Part shown: one piece after another, positions 56,385 through 64,000 of the stretch
Position numbering within the stretch: the first letter of the stretch is position 1
Layout: every line of letters begins with the position of its first letter
Origin: Acidobacteriota bacterium
GTDB taxonomy: Bacteria > Acidobacteriota > Thermoanaerobaculia > Multivoradales > Multivoraceae
NCBI GenBank assembly: GCA_026707545.1
Contig: JAPOWR010000001.1
Location: 1,116,001 to 1,180,000, forward strand
Length of the DNA: 64,000 nucleotides
Direction of reading: 5' to 3'
Program-made: the position numbers and the translations under genes
The notes under the pieces: model-generated
Databases searched by the model: none
What the model saw: only the letters and a program-made list of their open reading frames with translations
What the model was told of the DNA's origin: nothing

Positions 56385-58532
56385 GTGGAGGCAACGGCTC
56401 TCGATTTGAAACAGCGCCTGCGGAGCGTCTTCGGCCACACCGTCTTCCGTCCGCACCAGGAAGAGGTGTGCCGTCGCACGGCGGAGGGCGCCGACGGCCT
56501 GGTCGTCATGCCGACCGGCGCCGGCAAGTCGCTCTGCTACCAGCTTCCGGGCCTGTTGCGGGGCGGTCCGACCCTCGTCTTCTCGCCGCTGATCGCCCTG
56601 ATGGAGGACCAGACGGCGAAGCTCCGCGAGCTGGGCCTGCGCGCCGAACGGATCCACTCCGGCCGCCCACGGAGCGAGTCGCGGCAGGCGTGCAGGCTCT
56701 ACCGCGACGGCGAGCTGGACTTTCTGTTCATCGCTCCCGAGCGTCTCGGCGTGCCCGGCTTCATCGAGTTCCTCGAGCGTTGCCGGCCTGCCCTGATCGC
56801 GGTCGACGAAGCGCACTGCATCTCTCAGTGGGGACATGACTTCCGGCCCGACTACCGGCTCCTGGGGCAGCGCCTGCCTCGCCTGCGGCCGGCGCCGGTG
56901 CTGGCGTTGACCGCGACCGCGACGCCGCGCATCCAGGACGACATCACCGCTCAGCTCAACCTCGAAGGCGACCAGCGCTACATCTACGGATTCCGGCGCG
57001 AGAACCTGGCGGTTGAAGTGATCCAGAAGCGGACCGGGGCGCGGGCGGCGATCGTGGCGGAGGTGCTGGGGGAACCGGATCGACGGCCCGCAATCGCCTA
57101 CGCGCCGACACGCAAGGAGACCGAGGCGCTCGCTGGTCGGCTGGCCGACGAGTTCCCCGCGGCCGCGTACCACGCCGGTCTGCCGACTGCCGAGCGGGAC
57201 GAGGTGCAGGCAGCGTTCCTCGGCGACGAGATCGAGGTCGTGGTGGCGACCACCGCCTTCGGCATGGGGATCGACAAGCCGGACATCCGCACGGTGATCC
57301 ACACCGCGATGCCGGCGACGGTGGAGGGCTACTACCAGGAGATCGGCCGGGCGGGGCGTGACGGCAAGCCGGCCCGGGCGTTGCTCCTGTATTCCTGGGC
57401 CGATCGGAGGACCCAGGAGTTCCTGCACGGCCTGACGTATCCGGAGCTCACGTACCTGAAGCGGCTGCACGAAGCCCTCGGTGAGGCACCGGTCGAAGTG
57501 GACGAACTCGCGAGGCGTCTGAGCTTCCCGGATCGCGTCTTCGAGGCGGCGCTGGATCAGTTGCGGATCCACGGCGCCGCGCGGATCGTGGGCGGCGACC
57601 GCGTCCGCCGGGCCGCGCCCGCGGCCAGCCGGACGGCGACGCGCGCAGGCGCCCGTGCTGGCGAGGTCGTTGCCGGTGGCGTCGGGAAGCCGTTCGGCGG
57701 ACGCAGACGGGATGCCCGCGTTCCCGGGAGCGGCAGATCGTGGCAGCGGGCCTACTCCGCTCAGCGCCGGCACCGGCTGGACCAGATCGACGAGATGACC
57801 CGCTTCGCCGATCACCGGGGTTGCCGCATGCTGCGCCTGGTCCGGTACTTCGGGGACCGCGCGGACAGCGGCGAATCCTGCGGATTGTGCGATGTCTGCG
57901 CATCGGAAGCGTGCCTGGTACGACGCTTTCGCAAGGCTCTGCCGGAGGAGGTGCAGGCGATGGAGACAGTCGTGTCGCTGCTCCGCCGGCGCGACGGCCA
58001 GGGCACGGGACGGCTGTTCAAGGAGTTCCGGGCCGTTCACGGTTCGTATGACCGGGACGCGTTCGAGGACCTGCTTGGCGCGTTGGGCCAGGCCCGGGTC
58101 TTGTTCGTCGAAGACGACTCATTCCAGAAGGAGGGCGAGACGATTCGCTACCAGCGTGCCGGCCTGACGCCGAGCGGCCGGCGCCGCGGGGTCGACCTGG
58201 CGGGGCAGGTGATGCTTCCGGACGATCCGCCCGACGAGCCCGCGAAACGCCAGCGTCGGCGAGCCGCTCCGGCGCCCGAGATCAACGGGGCCGACGCGGA
58301 TCCGGAACTCGTGGAGACGCTCCGGGCGTGGCGTCTGGAGGAGGCGCGGAAGCGGCGATGGCCCGCGTACACCGTGCTCTCGAACAGGGCGCTTGCTGCC
58401 GTCGCAGCGGTGAAACCGGGCAGTGGCGACGACCTGCTTGCGATTCCTGGCATCGGTCCGAAGACCGTGAAGCGATTCGGCGGCGCCTTGCTGCGAATCG
58501 TGGCGGCGGCGGGGAAGCCGGACCCGAGGTGA
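56385..58532 (+). CDS. recQ: RecQ-family ATP-dependent DNA helicase
   Basis: The 715-residue SF2 helicase has Walker A TGAGKS (~44-49), a DEAHCISQWGHDFRPDY motif II/aromatic loop (~140-156), motif VI QEIGRAGRDG, a RecQ zinc region (ESCGLCDVC, ~497-505) and a C-terminal HRDC domain (~642-705) with IPGIGPKTVKRF. It unwinds DNA 3' to 5' in recombination and repair. An extra low-complexity Ala/Arg/Gly insertion lies ~408-450 before the zinc region, so it is a RecQ-like paralogue rather than a plain copy. AGGAGG nine bases before the GTG start supports 56385. Confidence 0.93.
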   Translation: MEATALDLKQRLRSVFGHTVFRPHQEEVCRRTAEGADGLVVMPTGAGKSLCYQLPGLLRGGPTLVFSPLIALMEDQTAKLRELGLRAERIHSGRPRSESRQACRLYRDGELDFLFIAPERLGVPGFIEFLERCRPALIAVDEAHCISQWGHDFRPDYRLLGQRLPRLRPAPVLALTATATPRIQDDITAQLNLEGDQRYIYGFRRENLAVEVIQKRTGARAAIVAEVLGEPDRRPAIAYAPTRKETEALAGRLADEFPAAAYHAGLPTAERDEVQAAFLGDEIEVVVATTAFGMGIDKPDIRTVIHTAMPATVEGYYQEIGRAGRDGKPARALLLYSWADRRTQEFLHGLTYPELTYLKRLHEALGEAPVEVDELARRLSFPDRVFEAALDQLRIHGAARIVGGDRVRRAAPAASRTATRAGARAGEVVAGGVGKPFGGRRRDARVPGSGRSWQRAYSAQRRHRLDQIDEMTRFADHRGCRMLRLVRYFGDRADSGESCGLCDVCASEACLVRRFRKALPEEVQAMETVVSLLRRRDGQGTGRLFKEFRAVHGSYDRDAFEDLLGALGQARVLFVEDDSFQKEGETIRYQRAGLTPSGRRRGVDLAGQVMLPDDPPDEPAKRQRRRAAPAPEINGADADPELVETLRAWRLEEARKRRWPAYTVLSNRALAAVAAVKPGSGDDLLAIPGIGPKTVKRFGGALLRIVAAAGKPDPR

Positions 58533-58538
58533 CACAAT
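58533..58538 (+). promoter_or_regulatory. Leaderless -10-like (CACAAT) for the POT transporter
   Basis: CACAAT sits eight bases before the ATG at 58547 and directly after the recQ stop. The first base deviates from TANNNT, but the spacing matches the other leaderless starts. Confidence 0.35.
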
Positions 58539-58546
58539 CTCCGGTC

Positions 58547-60025
<1,479 letters not shown>

Positions 60026-60031
60026 GGCGGC

Positions 60032-61621
60032 TCAGTTGATGCCACGCTCCTTGCCTTCCCAGTAGGGTGCTCGCAGCTCGCGTTTCAGGACCTTCATCGC
60101 GCCGGAGAGCGGCAGCGGTTCGACCCGGAACTCGACGGACTTGGGCACCTTGTAGCCGGCGATCGACTCACGGGCGTGGCTGATGATCGAGGCTTCGGTC
60201 CCCTCGTCGACGTCGGCGCCCTCCTTCGGCACGACGATCGCGTGGACCTGCTCGCCCCAGACCTCGTGGGGGATGCCGATCACGGCCACCTGGCCGACGA
60301 CCGGGTGAGTCGAGATCGCGCTCTCGACCTCGGCCGAGTAGACGTTCTCGCCGCCCGAGACGATCATGTCCTTTACCCGGTCGACCAGGAACAGGTAGCC
60401 CTCTTCGTCCAGATAGCCGGCGTCGCCGGTGTGATACCAGCCGCCCTGGAACGCTTCCTCCGTGGCCTCCGGCTTGTTCCAGTACTCGGTCATGTAGTTG
60501 CCGCCCTTGGCGCAGACCTCACCGACCTCGCCGGAAGGCAGAATGTTGCCGTCCTCATCCTGGATCGACAGCACGACGCCAGGCACGGCCCGCCCGACCG
60601 AACGCAGGCGGTCGCCGCCGACCTTGTGGTCCTCAGCGTCGAGAACGGTCAGCAACGACGAACTCTCGGTCATGCCGTAGCCCTGGCCGATCTCCATCTC
60701 CGGGAAGAGGGTTAGCAGCCGGTCGAGCAGGGCCGCAGGCATCGGCGACGCGCCATAACCGAGGTTGCGCAGCGAGGCAAGCTTCTCCGGAGCGAAGTCC
60801 GGGTGACTCATCAGCATGTGGATCATCGTCGGCACCATGGTGGTCGTCGTCACCTGGTACTTCTCGATCAGCGCGATGGCGGCGCCCGGGTCGAACATCG
60901 GCATCAGGACGAACTTGCCGCCGAATGTCTGTGTCGCGATGACCCCGACCATGGACGCGGCGTGGAAGATCGGTGTCTGCAGCAGCGCGACGCCGTCGGA
61001 GAGTTGCGGGAAGCGCATGACCCCGTGGTAGGTGTTCAGGATCTCGGCGCGCTGGTTGCAGAGGACGCCCTTGGGCAGGCCGGTTGTGCCGCCGGTGTAC
61101 ATGAGAACGACCGAGTCGGTTTCTTCCGGCTCGTCCGGCAGGACGGGATCGCTGCCGGCGATCAGGTCCTCGTAGCGGAGGTCGTATGGGGCGTCCGTGT
61201 CGTCGTCGGGGCCGCCGATCAGAACCGTGCGCCGCACCGTGCACTCGTCGCCGGCGAGCGCCATCGCCTGCGCGAACAGGGGAGCGAAGGTCTTGTCGAC
61301 GAAGGCGACCTCCGTGCCCGAGTCGCGCACGATGTAGTCGAGTTCCTTGCCGGCCAGACGCAGGTTCAGCGGGTTGATCACGCCGGCGCCGAGGTAGGCG
61401 GCGTGGTACAGCTCGACGTATTCATGGCTGGTGAGCGCCATGACGGCGAAGCGATCGGTGCGGCCGATGCCCAACTCGCCACTCAGGGCCGTGCACAGGC
61501 GCATCGTGCGGTCGGCATGCTCCCCGAAGGTCGCGCTGTAGGCGCCGTCGATGATCGATTCCTTGTTCGCCAGGTAGTTCATGGCCGGAACGAACAGCCG
61601 GTGGAAGATCAACTCCTTCAT
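60032..61621 (-). CDS. AMP-dependent acyl-CoA synthetase/ligase
   Basis: The 529-residue ANL-superfamily enzyme has the P-loop MYTGGTTGLPKGVLCNQR (~173-190), GYGMTESSS (A5), YHTGDAGYLDEEGYLFLVDR (A7-A8) and a C-terminal GAMKVLKRELR that supplies the catalytic lysine. It activates a carboxylic acid to acyl-AMP and then acyl-CoA. The start is the ATG at 61621 with AGGAG upstream. It follows the LLM oxidoreductase gene by 34 bases and the CaiB-type gene lies just beyond, so a CoA-linked degradation cluster is plausible. Confidence 0.94.
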   Translation of the reverse strand: MKELIFHRLFVPAMNYLANKESIIDGAYSATFGEHADRTMRLCTALSGELGIGRTDRFAVMALTSHEYVELYHAAYLGAGVINPLNLRLAGKELDYIVRDSGTEVAFVDKTFAPLFAQAMALAGDECTVRRTVLIGGPDDDTDAPYDLRYEDLIAGSDPVLPDEPEETDSVVLMYTGGTTGLPKGVLCNQRAEILNTYHGVMRFPQLSDGVALLQTPIFHAASMVGVIATQTFGGKFVLMPMFDPGAAIALIEKYQVTTTTMVPTMIHMLMSHPDFAPEKLASLRNLGYGASPMPAALLDRLLTLFPEMEIGQGYGMTESSSLLTVLDAEDHKVGGDRLRSVGRAVPGVVLSIQDEDGNILPSGEVGEVCAKGGNYMTEYWNKPEATEEAFQGGWYHTGDAGYLDEEGYLFLVDRVKDMIVSGGENVYSAEVESAISTHPVVGQVAVIGIPHEVWGEQVHAIVVPKEGADVDEGTEASIISHARESIAGYKVPKSVEFRVEPLPLSGAMKVLKRELRAPYWEGKERGIN

Positions 61622-61655
61622 CGCGTGGAACTCCTGTTGAGCGCGGTTGGGTGGC

Positions 61656-62663
61656 TCAGTTCGCGGACAGGGAGGCGATCACGTCGCGCTGCGTCGCCTC
61701 GTCGAGGAAGCGTAGGTTGGGGCTCATCCGGTCGACGACCTCGCCGTAGCGGTCGAGGACGCCCCGGGCCAGATCGCCCGGCTCGCCGACGACCGCGAAG
61801 GCGTCGAGCATCTCGTCGGTGATGAGAAGGCCCATCTCGTCCCACTGGCCCTGCTTGGACATCCGGTTCAGCTCGAGCTGCAGCTCGCCCCAGCCCTCCG
61901 ACTCGAGAACCGGCCGGTAGGCGGGCGTCGAACCGTAGAAGGAGATCTGCTTCTTGACGGCACGCTTCGTCGCCTCGAACGTCTTCTCGTCCTGACCGGA
62001 GACGATGAAGCCGGGGTACGCGATCTCGAAGTCCGAGCGGTCGCGGCCGGCGGCGGCCAGACCGCGCTCGATGGCCGGCAGGGTGGTGTCGCGCATGTAG
62101 GACCGGGTCGTGAAGGGGTGAACGATCAGGCCGTCCGCGACTTCGCCGGCGACCTCGGTCATCAGCGGTCCTACCGCGGCCAGGAACACCCTCGGCGGGC
62201 CGTGGTCCGTGTTCGTCGGCGTGAACATGGGCGTCATCAGGGTGTGCGAGTAGAACTCACCCTGGAAGCGGAGCCGCTCGCCCTCATACCAGTTCGACCA
62301 GATCGCGCGCATCGCCAGAATGAACTCCCGCATGCGCCGGGCGGGGTGCGACCAGGGCATGCTGAAGCGCTTCGTGATGTGCGGCCGGATCTGGGAGCCG
62401 AGACCAAGAATCAGGCGGCCCCGCGAGTAGGCGTTCAGGTCGTGGCCGACGTTCGCCAGGTTCATCGGAGTACGAGCGAAGGCGACCGCGATTGAAGTCA
62501 TCAGTTCGATCCGCTCGCTGTGCTCGGCGGCGAGGAGCAGCGGGAAGAACGGGTCGTGCGCCGTTTCGGCGGTCATCGCGGCCGCGAAGCCGGCGTCTTC
62601 GAGTTCCCGAATGCGGGCCGGGACCTCGCGCAGATCGGTGGGGAGTCCGCCGTCAACCTTCAT
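61656..62663 (-). CDS. LLM-class oxidoreductase, F420-dependent type
   Basis: The 335-residue TIM-barrel enzyme has the F420-type LLM features: MKVDGGLPTDLREVPARI at the start, AETAHDPFFPLLLAAEHSER, GRLILGLGSQIRPHITKRF and VADGLIVHPFTTRSY. This pattern resembles the actinobacterial 'TIGR03617' group, which uses F420; the cofactor cannot be proven from sequence. AGGAG lies six bases before the ATG. It is first in a two-gene run with the acyl-CoA ligase and divergent from the CoA-transferase gene. Confidence 0.88.
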   Translation of the reverse strand: MKVDGGLPTDLREVPARIRELEDAGFAAAMTAETAHDPFFPLLLAAEHSERIELMTSIAVAFARTPMNLANVGHDLNAYSRGRLILGLGSQIRPHITKRFSMPWSHPARRMREFILAMRAIWSNWYEGERLRFQGEFYSHTLMTPMFTPTNTDHGPPRVFLAAVGPLMTEVAGEVADGLIVHPFTTRSYMRDTTLPAIERGLAAAGRDRSDFEIAYPGFIVSGQDEKTFEATKRAVKKQISFYGSTPAYRPVLESEGWGELQLELNRMSKQGQWDEMGLLITDEMLDAFAVVGEPGDLARGVLDRYGEVVDRMSPNLRFLDEATQRDVIASLSAN

Positions 62664-62709
62664 GTCGTTCTCCTGGCCTGGTGCTTCTGAAGTCCGGGGT
62701 TGGCGGGCG

Positions 62710-62715
62710 AGTATA
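62710..62715 (-). promoter_or_regulatory. Candidate -10 (TATACT) for the LLM/acyl-CoA ligase operon
   Basis: TATACT on the minus strand lies ~46 bases before the ATG at 62663, leaving a leader that contains AGGAG. No -35 is evident. Confidence 0.4.
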
Positions 62716-62733
62716 GAGGAGCATTCGCCTTGC

Positions 62734-62739
62734 TACGAT
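62734..62739 (+). promoter_or_regulatory. Candidate extended -10 (TGCTACGAT) for the CoA transferase
   Basis: TACGAT preceded by TGC lies 49 bases before the ATG at 62789. AGGGAG at 62778-62783 is the ribosome-binding site. Confidence 0.4.
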
Positions 62740-62788
62740 CCCCGCTTTCGCCCTCGGAACAACTTCGGTTTCGTCCCAGGGAGCTTCC

Positions 62789-64000
62789 ATGCATCAGGTG
62801 CTCGCCGGTGTCCGTGTCCTGGACTTCGGCCGCTACATCGCCGGACCGTTCTGCGCCGCCCTGCTCGGCGATCTCGGCGCCGAAGTGATCCGGGTCGAGA
62901 AGGTCCGAGGCAGCGAGGACCGGTTCATCGCGCCGGTGGCGCCGAGTGGCGAGGGCGGAATGTTCCTGCAGATGAACCGGAACAAGCGCTCGCTGACCCT
63001 GAATCCGACGAAGCCGGCCGGCCGGGAGATCGTGAAGCGCCTGGTCGCGACCGCCGACGTCGTCGTGGCGAATCTGCCGCCGAAGACCCTTGAGGCGATG
63101 GGGCTCGACCTGGACAGCCTGCGCCAGGTCAGGGAGGACATCATCCTGACCACGGTGTCGGCCTATGGGCGCGGCGGCCGCTACAGCGATCGGGTCGGCT
63201 TCGACGGCATCGGCCAGGTCATGTCCGGCATCGCATACATGACCGGCGACGCCGACAAGCCGCGTCGCGCGGCCGCGCCGTTCGTGGACTACGGCACCGC
63301 GCTTTCCTGTGCCTACGGCACGCTGGCTGCTCTGATGGCGCGCCAGCAGACCGGCAAGGGGCAGATGGTTGAAGGTGCGTTGCTCAGGACGGCGTTGATG
63401 ATGGGCAACGCGAACCTGATCGAGCAGGCGGTGATCGAGCGCAACCGGCTGCCGACGGGAAACATGTCGCAGACCTCCGGTCCGGGCGACATCTTCCGCA
63501 CCGCCGACGGCTGGGTGCTGTGCTCGGTGATCGGCGAGCCATTGTTCAGGCGCTGGGTGGACCTGATGGCTGCGGACAACGGCACCGGAGGCGATGGCGA
63601 AGAGATCGACTGGTTGAACGATCCGCGCTTCGCCGACGATCTCTCGCGGGGCGACCACGGCGACGTGATCGGTGAGCGGATGGCTGCCTGGTGTGCCTCC
63701 CGGTCGACCGGGGAAGCGGTGGAGACCCTGAACGCGGCGATGATCCCCTCCGGGCCGGTGTACTCGATGCAGCAGACGCTGGACGATCCACACATCGCGG
63801 AGGTCGGTTCCTTCGTCGAGCTCGACTATCCGGACATGCCGCGGCCGGCGCCGGTGGCGCAGCCTTCCGTGCGCCTGACCGAAACTCCCGCCACGATCCG
63901 TCACCGTGCGCCGACGCTGGGCGAGCACACCGACGAGATCCTGGGCGATCTCGGCTACAGCAGCGACGAGATCGCCGCGTTCAGGGCTGAACGGGTGGTG
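62789..64000 (+). CDS. CaiB/BaiF family (class III) CoA transferase, 3' partial
   Basis: The frame is open from the ATG at 62789 to the window end, 404 codons, so almost the whole protein is present; the stop lies just beyond. It reads MHQVLAGVRVLDFGRYIAGP, then LGDLGAEVIRVEKVRGSEDR and LTLNPTKPAGREIVKRL, the class III CoA-transferase N-domain. AAPFVDYGTAL supplies the conserved Asp that forms the acyl-anhydride/CoA intermediate, and the C-terminal region has SGPVYSMQQTLDDPH. It moves CoA between carboxylic acids. AGGGAG five bases upstream sets the start. It is probably functionally tied to the divergent acyl-CoA ligase and LLM genes. Confidence 0.93.
   Translation, partial: MHQVLAGVRVLDFGRYIAGPFCAALLGDLGAEVIRVEKVRGSEDRFIAPVAPSGEGGMFLQMNRNKRSLTLNPTKPAGREIVKRLVATADVVVANLPPKTLEAMGLDLDSLRQVREDIILTTVSAYGRGGRYSDRVGFDGIGQVMSGIAYMTGDADKPRRAAAPFVDYGTALSCAYGTLAALMARQQTGKGQMVEGALLRTALMMGNANLIEQAVIERNRLPTGNMSQTSGPGDIFRTADGWVLCSVIGEPLFRRWVDLMAADNGTGGDGEEIDWLNDPRFADDLSRGDHGDVIGERMAAWCASRSTGEAVETLNAAMIPSGPVYSMQQTLDDPHIAEVGSFVELDYPDMPRPAPVAQPSVRLTETPATIRHRAPTLGEHTDEILGDLGYSSDEIAAFRAERVV

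Overview
This is a 64 kb window of very GC-rich, densely coding bacterial chromosome. It holds 43 protein genes, the first and last cut by the window edges. No gene-free gap exceeds 300 bases (the largest is about 170). I see no rRNA, tRNA, CRISPR array, insertion sequence or phage gene. TonB receptors, a DUF5916 barrel and lipoproteins indicate a Gram-negative envelope. A Bat-type MoxR/DUF58/BatA operon, a large BNR-propeller protein, several acyl-CoA enzymes, a possibly F420-linked oxidoreductase and a PKD protease with an 'LCL...VDW...' C-terminal domain together suggest an uncultured Acidobacteriota (Thermoanaerobaculia-like). The phylum is a moderate-confidence inference; nothing finer can be claimed.

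Layout. 0-11.2 kb: one co-oriented operon (TPR/HEXXH protein, DUF4159, MoxR ATPase, DUF58, BatA-like, DUF4175-like coiled coil), a Bat/aerotolerance-type envelope system. 11.2-17.7 kb: a translationally coupled acyl-CoA dehydrogenase pair, a metallo-beta-lactamase-fold hydrolase, a crotonase, a secreted amidohydrolase and a DUF368 membrane protein. 17.7-22.8 kb: a glutathione neighbourhood (glutathione reductase, glutathione synthase, ChaC-like cyclotransferase) containing a secreted clostripain-type protease. 22.9-29.6 kb: serine hydrolase, FAD-linked oxidase, acyl-CoA carboxyltransferase, DUF1080 protein, luciferase-like oxidoreductase. 29.7-33.2 kb: clpS-clpA and a hicBA toxin-antitoxin pair. 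33.2-41.5 kb: a minus-strand run of BNR propeller, DUF5916 barrel, gamma-glutamyltransferase and a FemAB/GNAT-like protein. 41.6-46.5 kb: a double RNase H protein, prfC and a second coupled acyl-CoA dehydrogenase pair. 46.5-54.5 kb: a four-gene operon of two paralogous TonB receptors with His-rich N-termini, a CHAT-fold protein lacking its catalytic Cys, and a Cys-rich lipoprotein. 54.5-64 kb: crotonase, GST-like protein, RecQ helicase, POT transporter, acyl-CoA ligase, LLM oxidoreductase and a CaiB-type CoA transferase truncated by the window end.

Two themes recur. Many genes have no Shine-Dalgarno sequence but carry a -10-like hexamer (TATAAT, TACAAT, TAGACT and similar) 7-10 bases before the start codon, which is the signature of leaderless transcripts. 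Operon-internal genes often overlap as TGATG, implying translational coupling. The most novel-looking system is the TonB/CHAT/lipoprotein/TonB operon at 46.5-54.5 kb. The double RNase H protein with a dead second domain and the leaderless promoter pattern come next.
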